Below, one piece after another: positions 45,961 through 55,522 of a DNA stretch of 64,000 bases. The notes below the pieces were generated by a model. That model had not been told where the DNA came from, ran no database searches, and was given only the letters and a program-made list of their open reading frames with translations. This DNA comes from Scytolyngbya sp. HA4215-MV1 (lineage in GTDB: Bacteria > Cyanobacteriota > Cyanobacteriia > Leptolyngbyales > Leptolyngbyaceae). The translations under genes and the position numbers were made by a program. Each line of letters starts with the position of its first letter. Position 1 is the first letter of the stretch. The stretch is from assembly GCA_019359045.1 (NCBI GenBank), contig JAHHIA010000001.1, positions 310,001 to 374,000 of the forward strand, in the 5' to 3' direction.

Positions 45961-46953
45961 TTAAATCGCTCGATAAGCCAGTGCGACCCATTCATCGTGT
46001 TGTTTTCGATCAATCTCAACAAAACCATTGGCTACCAAGGCTTCGGCAACCTGGCTCTCATGATCCGTGGTAAAGCCACTGGCAATTAAAATGCCTGGAT
46101 GGTCTGGCGTTTGTCGCAAAGCTTGTCGAAAGTCGTGGGCGAGGGTAATATGCACTCGTGCCAGGATGTTGGCAACAATCAGGTCAAATTGCTCCGTTGT
46201 CGGAATTGCAGCCACTTGCCCAATGAGTGTGCTACCTAGCCAGTGACCCATCTGACAACCCTCGCCCAAGCTTCCTTGTTGAACCGTGACTCGCGCTGCT
46301 ACCCCGTTCCACTGGATAGCAGCCTGGGTCGCATCAACCGCAACCCGATCATTGTCCAGGGCTAAAACCTGCGCTCCCAGTTTCGCCATGGCAACACTGA
46401 GAATGCCGGAACCGGAGCCTAAGTCGAGAGTTTGCAGGTTGGGCAAGACATACCGTTCCAGCAGTTGCAGACTGAGAATGGTTGCTGGGTGCAGTCCACT
46501 CCCAAAGGCGAAGGAAGGCTTAAGCCAGAGGGGGATGATCTCGATCGCGAGTGAATCGATCAGGGACAATTGCGCCTCTGGCTCATTGGCAGTGACGACC
46601 AAAAATCGGTCGCCAATGCGCTGACAGCGGCGATCGGGCATTTCTGCCAGCCTCGTTTTTACGTCTACCACACGGGTATAGAGTTCGCTTGCCTGCCCTG
46701 TGCGATGGAGTGCCGAGAGTCGCTCGGCAATCGTTGCAATTTGGGATCTGACGCTGCGATCGTCCTGCAAGTAGAAGTAAAGCGTAAACGCCCACTCTGG
46801 CTCAGCTAGAGGTGGTTCGTCTAAATGGCAGGGCTTGGGTTCGTGATAGTCAATAATCCGCACATCATCAATCCCGGGGGTCTCAGACAAAAGGGAGCAA
46901 ACCCAATCCACTGCCTCATGCGTAGTATCCAGACTCAACTCCATCCAGGTCAT
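45961..46953 (-). CDS. prmA: Ribosomal protein L11 methyltransferase
   Basis: The 330 residues have an N-terminal recognition domain (MELSLDTTHEAVDWVCSLL) and a SAM domain with TLDLGSGSGILSVAMAKLGA, ALDNDRVAVDA and FDLIVANILARV (the N-I-L-A motif of PrmA). It trimethylates L11. It is 8 bases behind the bcp stop, so the two form an operon. In the catalytic domain the segment between 205 and 225 (QQGSLGEGCQMGHWLG) is a little longer than in E. coli. Confidence 0.92.
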   Translation of the reverse strand: MTWMELSLDTTHEAVDWVCSLLSETPGIDDVRIIDYHEPKPCHLDEPPLAEPEWAFTLYFYLQDDRSVRSQIATIAERLSALHRTGQASELYTRVVDVKTRLAEMPDRRCQRIGDRFLVVTANEPEAQLSLIDSLAIEIIPLWLKPSFAFGSGLHPATILSLQLLERYVLPNLQTLDLGSGSGILSVAMAKLGAQVLALDNDRVAVDATQAAIQWNGVAARVTVQQGSLGEGCQMGHWLGSTLIGQVAAIPTTEQFDLIVANILARVHITLAHDFRQALRQTPDHPGILIASGFTTDHESQVAEALVANGFVEIDRKQHDEWVALAYRAI

Positions 46954-46961
46954 GGAGTTGC

Positions 46962-47411
46962 CTAAACGGAAAGGTCTGTCAGAATGTCACTGGCATGAGT
47001 TTCTGTTTTCACAGAATCGTAAACCTTAACAATCTTGCCAGCACCATCAATCACGTAGGTAACCCGCTGGGAATAATGGAAACCATTTTTTTCTCCCTGC
47101 ACATCGTAAGCTTTGGTGATGATGCCATCCACATCGGCTAACAAAGGAAAAGGCAAACTGAATTTGTCTGTAAACGCCTTGTGGGAAGCTTCATCATCCA
47201 TGCTGACTCCAAACACAACAATGTCTTTACCCTGATAGTCGGCATAGTAGTCCCGAAAGCTGCAAGCCTCCTTAGTGCAGCCAGGCGTGTCATCTTTGGG
47301 ATAAAAGTACAGTACGACTGTTTTGCCTGCGTACTTTGCCAGAGAAACGGTGTTTCCGTCGGTATCTTTCACCGTAAATCCAGGAGCATTATCACCCACT
47401 GATAGCGACAT
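46962..47411 (-). CDS. bcp: Peroxiredoxin, Bcp/PrxQ type
   Basis: This 149-residue thiol peroxidase has the peroxidatic Cys45 in PKDDTPGCTKEAC and the second Cys50 five residues later, as in atypical two-Cys PrxQ. It reduces hydroperoxides with thioredoxin. The end (SVKTETHASDIL) is normal. First gene of a two-gene unit with prmA; divergent from hisB. Confidence 0.95.
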   Translation of the reverse strand: MSLSVGDNAPGFTVKDTDGNTVSLAKYAGKTVVLYFYPKDDTPGCTKEACSFRDYYADYQGKDIVVFGVSMDDEASHKAFTDKFSLPFPLLADVDGIITKAYDVQGEKNGFHYSQRVTYVIDGAGKIVKVYDSVKTETHASDILTDLSV

Positions 47412-47544
47412 AATCTGAGATCCTTCCAGTTTGAGTGTCCGTTAGAGATTGTAGTGTGACCTTGTTCAAAGCGAAAGCGAATTGTGCTCGGATCACGGTT
47501 CCGTATCTGATAATGAGGGTTGTACGTCTTTATTCAATTCCGCT

Positions 47545-48186
47545 ATGCAGACCAGCGATCGACCCCGCGACATTGCCACCGAACTAATTCAACGCTCGGC
47601 GAGAACAGCTTCCGTCAGCCGCACTACAGGCGAAACGGATGTGAAAGTCACGCTGAATTTGGATGGGCGGGGAGATTGCGTTGCCCAAACGGGTATACCC
47701 TTTCTCGATCACATGCTGCACCAGATTTCCTCCCATGGCTTGATTGACCTGGAGGTACGGGCAACGGGGGATATCGAGATTGATGATCACCATACCAACG
47801 AGGATGTCGGAATTACGTTGGGCATGGCATTGGGCAAGGCGTTAGGTGATCGCAAAGGCATTGTGCGGTTTGGGCACTTCCTGGCACCGCTAGATGAAGC
47901 GCTGGTGCAGGTGGCACTTGATTTCTCTGGTCGTCCCCATCTGAGCTATGGGCTGGAAATTCCTACCCAGCGAGTGGGTACCTACGATACGCAACTGGTG
48001 CGAGAATTTTTTGTAGCGGTGGTAAATCATGCCCAACTCACCCTCCACATTCGCCAGTTGGATGGCATTAACTCCCATCACATTATTGAAGCAACCTTTA
48101 AGGCATTTGCCCGATCGCTGCGTATGGCAGTGGAATATGACCCGCGTCGTACCCACGCCATTCCGAGTTCTAAGGGCGTTTTGTAG
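47545..48186 (+). CDS. hisB: Imidazoleglycerol-phosphate dehydratase
   Basis: From ATG 47545 the product has 213 residues. The manganese-binding histidine motifs [35 protein letters not shown] and [14 protein letters not shown] are all present. It catalyses the sixth step of histidine synthesis. Monofunctional (no HisB-N phosphatase). The frame is open 21 codons upstream, but those overlap the promoter region shared with bcp. Confidence 0.97.
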   Translation: MQTSDRPRDIATELIQRSARTASVSRTTGETDVKVTLNLDGRGDCVAQTGIPFLDHMLHQISSHGLIDLEVRATGDIEIDDHHTNEDVGITLGMALGKALGDRKGIVRFGHFLAPLDEALVQVALDFSGRPHLSYGLEIPTQRVGTYDTQLVREFFVAVVNHAQLTLHIRQLDGINSHHIIEATFKAFARSLRMAVEYDPRRTHAIPSSKGVL

Positions 48187-48296
48187 AGAAATTTAGAAAT
48201 TAAAAATTAGAAATGGGAAATGGCGATTAGACTGGATTGCGAGTTTTTCAATCTTGCTAAATTCTTTTGAGCCATTGGGTCTCTTCTGCCTCCATC

Positions 48297-49076
48297 ATGC
48301 TGAACCTTGTCCTATCTTTTCTGATTGCTCAAGCACCCACCGCTACTCCCAACGCCACTAACACCGCGATCGAAAATCCCTGGGATTTGAATCTGTTCAT
48401 CGTGGCGGTTTACCTGATTGTGGTGGCGCTCGTGTTTGGCTGGATGTTTCGATCGCTCAACGATATGTTTGAGATCAAGCTCGATCCAAGCTACGAACCC
48501 TCCCCCGAAAAGCAGATGGAGGATCAGAATCTAACGAATGTGGCTGAAGTCAAATTCGAGTTTGACAATCGCTACGAATTTGATAAGTTCAAAAGTTTTT
48601 CACTGAATGTCAAAAATCTCACAACTTACCTGATGTATGTCGATTGGGATAAATCGACCGTGACTGATTTTGGCGGCGGACGATCGCGACGGGTTATCCG
48701 CTTGGCACCCGGGGTTACGCTGGATTTACTTCAACCCCAGGCTTCCAGCGCTATTTCACCCGGCAGAACCCTGAAAGAAAAATTCACGGCTGAGGATGTC
48801 CTCCAGCGCAAATCCGAATCGGGACAGATGGAAGAGATTGCCGATCAACCTGTCATCGACATCAAGAAATTGGAAAAAGGTAGCCCTGCCAATAAGGAGG
48901 ACTACCGCGACTTTGTCGATGGGCTAAAACCTCTATATGTCTATGTAAAGCTGGCAATGCGAGTTTTCAACCCGCCCCATGACATGAATGAACACCGGTC
49001 AGTTAATCTCGAATACCGATTTGTGATGAAAAAGCTACCCTGGTATGTAGGGCTTCCCTGGAATCCCAAAAAATAA
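48297..49076 (+). CDS. Conserved cyanobacterial single-pass membrane protein
   Basis: From ATG 48297 the product has 259 residues. A hydrophobic start (NLVLSFLIAQAPT) is followed by a clear membrane helix (LFIVAVYLIVVALVFGWMF), then a soluble beta-rich domain with VAEVKFEFDNRYEFDKFKSFSLNVKN written in part, TYLMYVDWDKSTV and RVFNPP. The function is unknown. It is 27 bases before pepF and likely co-transcribed. Confidence 0.75.
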   Translation: MLNLVLSFLIAQAPTATPNATNTAIENPWDLNLFIVAVYLIVVALVFGWMFRSLNDMFEIKLDPSYEPSPEKQMEDQNLTNVAEVKFEFDNRYEFDKFKSFSLNVKNLTTYLMYVDWDKSTVTDFGGGRSRRVIRLAPGVTLDLLQPQASSAISPGRTLKEKFTAEDVLQRKSESGQMEEIADQPVIDIKKLEKGSPANKEDYRDFVDGLKPLYVYVKLAMRVFNPPHDMNEHRSVNLEYRFVMKKLPWYVGLPWNPKK

Positions 49077-49103
49077 GTTTTTACAACGGTAAGGAGTTTC
49101 ATC

Positions 49104-50924
49104 TTGGTTCAGTTGTCTTCAAATGCTGAAATTGCCGCCCAATTGGCAAGTCCCCAAGAATGGAACTTGTCAGATCTCTATCAAGGATTTGATGATCCAC
49201 AATTTGCTCAAGACTTAGAAGCCTTACAACAAGCCGCAGCCCAGTTTCGGGACGCTTATCGCGGCAAAGTTAAGCAGTTTACTCCTGCTCAGATTGCGAA
49301 TTGCTTCCAGCGATTAGAAGAACTCGCTGAAAAGTCGGGTTACCTCTATGCATTTCCTTCACTTATTTTTTCGGCAGATACGCGCAATACGGAAGCCAAG
49401 CAGTTTCTCGATAAGGTCATGGATGCGTTGACCACGATCGAAAACCAGTTGCTGTTTTTTGATCTGGAATTGCAAAGCTTGGATGCGCCCTCGTTTGAGC
49501 AATTGCAAGCTTTCTCAGGTTTAGATAACTATCGCCATTATTTGAGCCGAATCGCCAAATATCGTCCGCACAAGCTTTCGGAAGAAGTTGAACAAACCCG
49601 CAACCAGGATAGTTTGACTGGGCGACAAGCGTTTATTCAGTTACGATCGGTGCATTTGGGTGAGCAAGAATACGAACCCGTCACCACGCCCGACAACAAA
49701 ACCTCTAGCACTGAAGCAGAACTGGGGGCGTTGTTGTTCCATCCCTACAATGGGGTACGGTTGGCGGCGTATCGATCTATCCGCAAAGTCATGCAGCAAC
49801 ACAATTCGCTCTATGGCTACATCCTCAACACGGTGGCTCAAGACCACCGCATCGAAAATCAAATGCGGGGCTATGGCTCCACGCTTCAGAAACAGCTACT
49901 CGCCGATGAGGTGGCAGAACCCGTCTTTCGAGCCATCATGGACGGTACCCATGCCCGATTTGATCTGTTCCAGCGCTACTATCGGCTGAAAAGTCAGGCA
50001 TTAGGGCAACCCATCCGCACCTGCGACTTGTATGCTCCTTGGACGGCTGAAGACGAACAACTTGCCCCTATCCACTACAAAACTGGTGTAGAAACACTGC
50101 TGGCAGCCTTGGAGCAGTTTGATCCCAACTATGCTCACCGCGCTGAAGAATTTTTCTTGAGGAATTGGGTGGATGCCAAGGTGCGTCCTGGTAAGCGAGG
50201 AGGCGCATTCTGTGCCTATACCTACGGCAAGCATAGCTATCTGCTGCTTTCTTATACGAACGACTACAATTCCCTGTTTACGCTGGCGCATGAAATGGGG
50301 CATGGGTTGCACTTTGCCTGGATTGGCGATCGCCAATCCTACTTCAATAGCAATCCACCCATGGTGTTGGCAGAAATCGCCTCAACATTTAATGAGCTGC
50401 TGTTGTTAGATTATTTGCTCAAACAAGCCGGAGACGATGACCTGTTGCGCAAAGCCCTAATTACTCGTCAACTAGAAGACCAACTGAATTTGCTGTTCCG
50501 CCAAAGCACTATCAGCCGGCTAGAGTTGGCAATTCACGATCGGGCGCTTCAGGGCAGTTTCGATCATCAGTTTGTCAACGATCAATGGATGCAGCTCTAC
50601 CAAACTCTGTGCGGTGATGAGGTGGAAGTTTTGCCAGAGCATCAATACGACTGGGCACGGATTGGGCACATCTACTTCAAACCCTTCTACTGCTACCAGT
50701 ACACTGCTTCTAACATTGTCAGCCTCGCTTGCTATCAAAAATATCTCGAAGTGGGCAAAGACTTCATTCCCGGTTACCTGGAATTGTTGGCTGCAGGCGG
50801 TAGTCTGGATCAGATATCAGCCCTGCGTCAATATGTTGATGTTGATTTAGAAAATCCCGCTACGATCCAGGGCGCACTCAGCTATGTCGAGGGACTTCTG
50901 GATCAACTGCAAGCCACTTTATAG
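49104..50924 (+). CDS. pepF: M3-family oligoendopeptidase F
   Basis: The 606 residues have the zinc site HEMGHGLHF (His396, Glu397, His400) and a downstream Glu in LAEIASTFNELLLLD. N-terminal helices (EWNLSDLYQGFDDPQF) are typical of PepF. It cleaves peptides of about 7-17 residues in the cytoplasm. The start is TTG 49104 behind AAGGAG; no ATG fits. Confidence 0.93.
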   Translation: MVQLSSNAEIAAQLASPQEWNLSDLYQGFDDPQFAQDLEALQQAAAQFRDAYRGKVKQFTPAQIANCFQRLEELAEKSGYLYAFPSLIFSADTRNTEAKQFLDKVMDALTTIENQLLFFDLELQSLDAPSFEQLQAFSGLDNYRHYLSRIAKYRPHKLSEEVEQTRNQDSLTGRQAFIQLRSVHLGEQEYEPVTTPDNKTSSTEAELGALLFHPYNGVRLAAYRSIRKVMQQHNSLYGYILNTVAQDHRIENQMRGYGSTLQKQLLADEVAEPVFRAIMDGTHARFDLFQRYYRLKSQALGQPIRTCDLYAPWTAEDEQLAPIHYKTGVETLLAALEQFDPNYAHRAEEFFLRNWVDAKVRPGKRGGAFCAYTYGKHSYLLLSYTNDYNSLFTLAHEMGHGLHFAWIGDRQSYFNSNPPMVLAEIASTFNELLLLDYLLKQAGDDDLLRKALITRQLEDQLNLLFRQSTISRLELAIHDRALQGSFDHQFVNDQWMQLYQTLCGDEVEVLPEHQYDWARIGHIYFKPFYCYQYTASNIVSLACYQKYLEVGKDFIPGYLELLAAGGSLDQISALRQYVDVDLENPATIQGALSYVEGLLDQLQATL

Positions 50925-50959
50925 TTGCATCCATTGAGGTCTCCTAAAAAAAGCCGGAA

Positions 50960-51002
50960 ACAGAGCGATCGGGATGCCCGGAGGGTACCCCGATCGCTCT
51001 GT
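50960..51002 (+). terminator. GC-rich hairpin behind pepF
   Basis: A perfect 14-bp stem (ACAGAGCGATCGGG and complement) encloses a 15-base loop, 36 bases after the pepF stop. Both arms carry GCGATCG. No T run follows, so it may be a strong pause or 3'-end element rather than a classic terminator. Confidence 0.65.
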
Positions 51003-51496
51003 AAATGGACTTAAGCAAAACGACCTTGGTGCTGATATCAGACATTTTCTGACGAGGCACTGGCTCCTCCCCAAATCATTAGGTAGCACTTTCACCCTGC
51101 AAAATCTAAAATCTGACCTCTAAAAGTGGGTTAAAAAATACTTGAAATATTCTACTTTTTTAGTTTGCCGTTCCTTTCATTAAAGACTATAGTGGATAGC
51201 CAGTCGGGTTCTAGAGTTCGCCAAAGCCGCTATCATTCAATTTTCTCATCCGAATCATTTCCATCAAAACTGACACGATTGAGTCGTTTGCTTGCCACAT
51301 AAATTTGTTTCACAAACTTGATTTGCTCAACAAACTGACCAACCGAGTTTAATAAAAACCGTCAGCCTACCACATCTTTAACCTGATTCAGGTGTGCGAC
51401 CTGTCCGCCCGTTCCACAGCAACTCCTGGCGAATATTGCAATCAGGTCTGGGTGCGATTTCCATCTTTTCCATCTCTGTGTGTGTCGAGGAAGCTC
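51003..51496. other. Intergenic region before the LCP gene
   Basis: About 490 bases. Near 51105 there is an AAAATCTAAAATC repeat. From 51290 to 51345 runs of TTTG/CAAA (AAATTTGTTTCACAAACTTG) form weak inverted repeats. No gene was recognised. The 35 codons upstream of the chosen LCP start are Cys/Pro-rich and look untranslated. Confidence 0.4.
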
Positions 51497-52915
51497 GTGA
51501 AATCCAAAAGTCGTCATCTCTCTCAGTCAACTAAACTACAATCCCCAAAAACACCAACTGGAAATAAGAAAATTCCGAAACGAGGTAATGCCCGTTGGCT
51601 CTGGATGCTTTTTACCTTGACTGGGATGGCAATGCTTTCGGCAACTGCGGGCGCATTATTGGCAGTCTCTCTTTCCAGTACGCCTTTGATGCAACGTCAA
51701 CTGAGCCCTGAAGAAGCTTCTGTTTTTTCACAAGGGGATCTGTCTACACGCACGAGTGTCAAGTTTCCTGAATTGACACGATCGGTGAACATTCTGGTAC
51801 TCGGCACCAAAGTATTGACCACTGAGGTCAATAACTTGCCCCCCGCAATGCAAAACCTGCGCTATCAAGCATTGGTTAATTCTTTTGATGGGCTATCTGA
51901 CACCATGTTGTTGATCCGGTTTAACCCGGAAACCAAAAAGCTGATGGTGCTTTCGATTCCACGAGATACTCGCACCGACGTGCGAGGATATGGCGTCACC
52001 AAAATCAATGCAGCCAATGCTGGAGGGGGACCGGCGCTCAGTGCGAAGGCAACCAGTGACCTGCTTGGTGGAGTTGGAATCGATCGCTACGTTCGGGTCA
52101 ACGTACAGGGGATTGAAAAGCTAGTGGATGCTTTGGGGGGAGTCACTGTCTACGTCCCCAAAGATATGAAATACCAGGATGATAGCCAGCACCTCTATAT
52201 CAACCTCAAAGCCGGTAAACGCCATCTGAATGGCGACCAGACTCTACAATTGTTGCGTTTTCGCTATGACGAAAATGGCGATATTGGGCGGATTCAGCGC
52301 CAGCAAATGGTGATGCGTGCTTTGATGGAACAGGCACTCAACCCGGTCACTCTGGCAAGGTTGCCCAAAATTTTGTCGGTAATTCAGACGCATATTGATA
52401 CCAACCTGAGCGTAGAAGAATTGTTTGCGCTGGTTGGTTTTGCCACTCAAATCGATCGTTCAGATGTCAAAATGCTGATGCTGCCAGGCGAATTTAGCCG
52501 TCCCGGAGAATATGATGCTAGCTATTGGTTACCCAGCCAGCACCAAATTCAAGTGATGATGGCACAATATTTTGACTTTGGTCTTGCCAGTGTCACTGCT
52601 GTTGAACCGAACCTGCTTCGAGTGGTGGTACAAGACAGCACTGGCAGTGAAAGTGCAACCCGATCGCTTACCCAAAATCTTCAGCAGGCAGGCTATACCA
52701 ATGTCAGTATTTATGATCCCTGGCCCGAGCCTTTGGCAACTACCCGAATTGTTGCCCAACAGGGAGATGTGGAAAGTGCCGAAGCAATTCGTCGGGTACT
52801 CAAGTTGGGTGAGGTTCGCATTGAAAGCACAGGCGAACTGGGTTCCGATGTGACCATTCAATTGGGCAAGGATTGGCTCAACAAGCAGCCTAAGAAAGCA
52901 ACCAGTTCTCCATAG
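51497..52915 (+). CDS. LytR-CpsA-Psr (LCP) family protein with LytR_C domain
   Basis: From GTG 51497 (GAGGAAG just upstream) the product has 472 residues. A basic cytoplasmic tail precedes one membrane helix (MLFTLTGMAMLSATAGALLAV). The LCP domain has the Arg/Asp residues of the pyrophosphate site: DTMLLIRFNPETKKLMVLSIPRDTR given in part, KINAANAGGG, and LLRFRYDENGDIGRIQRQQ. Residues about 365-460 are a LytR_C domain. LCP enzymes attach polysaccharides from a lipid carrier to the wall. The ATG/TTG frame opens earlier (51392) but looks noncoding. Confidence 0.9.
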   Translation: MKSKSRHLSQSTKLQSPKTPTGNKKIPKRGNARWLWMLFTLTGMAMLSATAGALLAVSLSSTPLMQRQLSPEEASVFSQGDLSTRTSVKFPELTRSVNILVLGTKVLTTEVNNLPPAMQNLRYQALVNSFDGLSDTMLLIRFNPETKKLMVLSIPRDTRTDVRGYGVTKINAANAGGGPALSAKATSDLLGGVGIDRYVRVNVQGIEKLVDALGGVTVYVPKDMKYQDDSQHLYINLKAGKRHLNGDQTLQLLRFRYDENGDIGRIQRQQMVMRALMEQALNPVTLARLPKILSVIQTHIDTNLSVEELFALVGFATQIDRSDVKMLMLPGEFSRPGEYDASYWLPSQHQIQVMMAQYFDFGLASVTAVEPNLLRVVVQDSTGSESATRSLTQNLQQAGYTNVSIYDPWPEPLATTRIVAQQGDVESAEAIRRVLKLGEVRIESTGELGSDVTIQLGKDWLNKQPKKATSSP

Positions 52916-52992
52916 TTCTACGATCTGGAACATGGGCGATCGATGTTAATCGATTGACTGAAAGAAATTAAGCAATATCAGGCGCTTACAAT

Positions 52993-53034
52993 CATGAGCA
53001 CTCTAAAATCTTGGAAGATTTTAGAGTACTCATG
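52993..53034. repeat. 20-bp-stem hairpin behind the LCP gene
   Basis: CATGAGCACTCTAAAATCTT pairs with its near-complement (one mismatch) around a GG loop. It lies between the convergent LCP and STAS genes. Tight loop and long stem suggest a REP-type element that may also terminate transcription. Confidence 0.7.
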
Positions 53035-53060
53035 GCTTGATCAAATTGCAAAAGCCAGTG

Positions 53061-53091
53061 TTTTGTGAAGGTGCTCAGCACCTTCACAAAA
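53061..53091. repeat. 15-bp palindrome with one-base centre
   Basis: TTTTGTGAAGGTGCT and its exact complement meet around one base. The centre GCTCAGC parallels the centre GCTGAGC of the palindrome at 31297-31353. No T run follows on the plus strand, but the arm itself ends in AAAA/TTTT. Confidence 0.7.
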
Positions 53092-53175
53092 TACCCCCAT
53101 GAGTCATCCAAACCAAGCCAACGGAAGAGAACACAATGCAGAGAACACAACTTCTTTTGAATTTCCATACCTGGG

Positions 53176-53571
53176 CTACCGATTTAAGACCAATCGATTA
53201 AACTCCTCTTGATCAAAATAGGTCTCGAAGACATTCGCCATTCCACTATGTTCCAATAACATTCTCGTCTGCCCCCAAACCGAGCAGAGCACCAATCTTT
53301 TTCCCGCTTTACGAACTTTTTTGTGGGCAAGAATTAAAGCTCCTAACCCAGTACTGTCCATAAACGATACATCTTGTAAATTGACCACAATAATTTCCGC
53401 ACCTGCGTCAAGGCTAGTCAAAATTCCTTCTAAGAGATCTCCAGTTGTAACAGAACTGAGAATTCTGCTAGGGGAAAAGGTTTTGATGGTGGGAGCCTTG
53501 ATGCGCTCCGGCTCTACGCCACCTTGATCAGTAAAGGTCAAATCCAATGCTTCCTTTGAATATAACAGCAT
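53176..53571 (-). CDS. STAS-domain protein (anti-sigma-factor antagonist type)
   Basis: The 131 residues have a STAS fold with the phosphorylatable Ser in FMDSTGLGALILAHK. The N-terminal 25 residues form an extra strand. ILTSLDAGAEIIVVNLQDV and LCSVWGQTRMLLEHSGM are typical of SpoIIAA-like proteins. No anti-sigma kinase or PP2C phosphatase gene is in the window, so partners are elsewhere. Start ATG 53571. Confidence 0.88.
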   Translation of the reverse strand: MLLYSKEALDLTFTDQGGVEPERIKAPTIKTFSPSRILSSVTTGDLLEGILTSLDAGAEIIVVNLQDVSFMDSTGLGALILAHKKVRKAGKRLVLCSVWGQTRMLLEHSGMANVFETYFDQEEFNRLVLNR

Positions 53572-54308
53572 GTGCCTGATGTCCTTGCTAGTTCAATTGG
53601 TAGCTCATTTCACCCAGACGTTGCAGTACACCCAAAATGAATTGTTACGCAGATATCGCTTCAAAGACGATAGTGGTCAATTTACTTCTGCGTAACCACT
53701 GAAATCAGTGTCTTTCTGGATACATCCTAAGGGACAAATCTCTCGCAGTTAACTTTGACCTACACTGGTTCACGAACTTTTCAAGTGTTTTTTGAAGAAT
53801 ATAAAGTGTGCTTAACCTTCTACGGTTTTTTCAACTCCAGTAAACTTGATACTGGTAATGGTTTCAGGCAATAAATGACTCGAAATCATGCAGGGTGGCA
53901 TCTGATTTACCCTTCATGAACCTGATCGATTGAGGCAACAGGCAGAAAAAAGCCGAATTGAGTCGATCGACCGCTGCCGTTATTCTCCAAAAAAATAGGA
54001 AAAAGCGTTGTACATAGAGAGAACTGAATGCTAGCCCATCCCAATATTCATCCCAACCTAGGAGAGGAGGAACTGAATTAGAAAGCTAACAAAGCCTTAG
54101 AACCTGTGTACAACGCTCTGATGGAAGGGAGCAAAAGCTCTTTCGTTTAATGGTAGGCTGAAAATCTATAAATCAAAATCATTACTTCTGATTCTATGAA
54201 TAGTCTATTTTCTATTCTTTTGGAAACATCTGCATAATCTATTGTCATTGGTTATCTTTTTTGTGATAGACTTCCTTCTATGAAAGAAGCGCTTAGGAGA
54301 ATCATGCT
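53572..54308. promoter_or_regulatory. Long divergent leader region, STAS / LysR genes
   Basis: The 737 bases contain no gene. At 54004-54014 and 54107-54117 the arms AGCGTTGTACA and TGTACAACGCT enclose 92 bases, a possible structured RNA or inverted repeat. AT-rich DNA with TTTCTATTC runs from 54180 to 54270. Direct repeats GAACTGAAT occur near 54021 and 54070. Confidence 0.5.
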
Positions 54309-55286
54309 TTGAACCAGGCAACGCTCCACCAACTCAAGGTTTTTGAGGCAGTCGCTCGGCACAGTAGTTTTACTCGCGCAGCTGAAGAACTGTTTTTGAC
54401 TCAGCCCACTGTATCAATGCAGGTAAAGCAGCTCTCGAAAGTCGTGGGAATGCCTCTGTTTGAACAAATTGGCAAACGGCTATACCTTACGGCTGCCGGA
54501 CGAGAACTCTATTCCACCTGTCGTGAAATTTTCGATCGTCTTTCCCAATTTGAGAGTTCTATTTCCGATCTCAAGGGAATGAAACAGGGGACCTTGCGGT
54601 TGGCAGTTGTGACCACGGCGAAGTATGTGATTCCCCGCTTGTTGGGTCCTTTTTGTCAGCGATATCCAGGAGTCGATGTTTCCCTTACTGTCACCAACCA
54701 TGAGTATGTGCTGGAAAGCTTGGCAAACAATCGAGATGATCTCTATATCTTGAGCCAGCTTCCCGAAGATGCCGATATCAACGTGCATCCATTTTTGGAA
54801 AATCCCCTTGTGGTGTTGGCTCCTCACAATCATTCTCTGGTGCAGGAGAGTAATGTTTCGCTCAAACGATTAGCGGAAGAATACTTTATTATGCGGGAGC
54901 CGGGTTCAGGCACGCGCAAAGCGGTACAAAAACTGTTTGATGAGCATGACATTCCTCTGAAAGTAAAACTCGATCTGGGGAGCAATGAGGCAATTAAGCA
55001 AGCGATCGCAGGCGGACTGGGGCTTTCAGTTCTGTCACTGCATACCATGGCATTGGAAAGTCCCAATAGTCAGCTTGCAATTCTAGATGTAGAAAATTTT
55101 CCAATTCAACGCTACTGGTATTTGATTTATCCTTCCGGCAAACAGTTGTCGATCATTGCCCGAACCTTCTTCGACTATCTATTGACAGAAGGCAAAGAAA
55201 TTGCTGAGCAAACCGTTTTTGCTTGGCAAAACCATCCCGATTCTCAGAGTGAGGGGGTGCGATCGTTCCTAGCATCTGCGTCTTAA
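54309..55286 (+). CDS. LysR-family regulator, CmpR/NdhR (CcmR)-like
   Basis: The 325 residues begin with the winged helix NQATLHQLKVFEAVARHSSF and TQPTVSMQVKQLS. The effector domain follows (LRLAVVTTAKYVIPRLLGPF, SLTVTNHEYVLESL, GSGTRKAVQKLF, GSNEAIKQAIAGGLGLSVLS). This set of phrases resembles the cyanobacterial CmpR/NdhR group, which controls inorganic-carbon uptake genes with 2-phosphoglycolate or related ligands. Which paralogue it is cannot be decided here. The start is TTG 54309, nine bases behind AGGAG; an out-of-frame ATG at 54304 (ATG CTT TGA) overlaps it. Confidence 0.85.
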   Translation: MNQATLHQLKVFEAVARHSSFTRAAEELFLTQPTVSMQVKQLSKVVGMPLFEQIGKRLYLTAAGRELYSTCREIFDRLSQFESSISDLKGMKQGTLRLAVVTTAKYVIPRLLGPFCQRYPGVDVSLTVTNHEYVLESLANNRDDLYILSQLPEDADINVHPFLENPLVVLAPHNHSLVQESNVSLKRLAEEYFIMREPGSGTRKAVQKLFDEHDIPLKVKLDLGSNEAIKQAIAGGLGLSVLSLHTMALESPNSQLAILDVENFPIQRYWYLIYPSGKQLSIIARTFFDYLLTEGKEIAEQTVFAWQNHPDSQSEGVRSFLASAS

Positions 55287-55299
55287 GGAAGAAGAGATA

Positions 55300-55440
55300 G
55301 GATTTTGAATTTGGATTTTGGATTTTGAACTGGGTCGTGAGCACTCAGTTGAACGATTTTGGATAGCGCTCTGCGCCGCTTTGCTATGGGATTTTGGATT
55401 CTGACTTCTGGATTCTGACTCCTGACTCCCGCCCTTTGTT
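55300..55440. repeat. Dispersed repeat cluster before proS
   Basis: GGATTTTGGATTTTGAACT leads into a 29-base block at 55334-55362 (containing GAACGATTTTGG) that recurs with three changes at 58468-58496. Then follow GATTTTGGATTCTGACTTC and GATTCTGACTCCTGACTCC units. All are intergenic filler typical of this genome. Confidence 0.75.
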
Positions 55441-55522
55441 TCTTTCATTAACTCCCCCCACTTCCTTTAGACTGAGATAGTTGACTTCCCGAACACTATC
55501 CCTGAACTGAAAGGACTGAACC

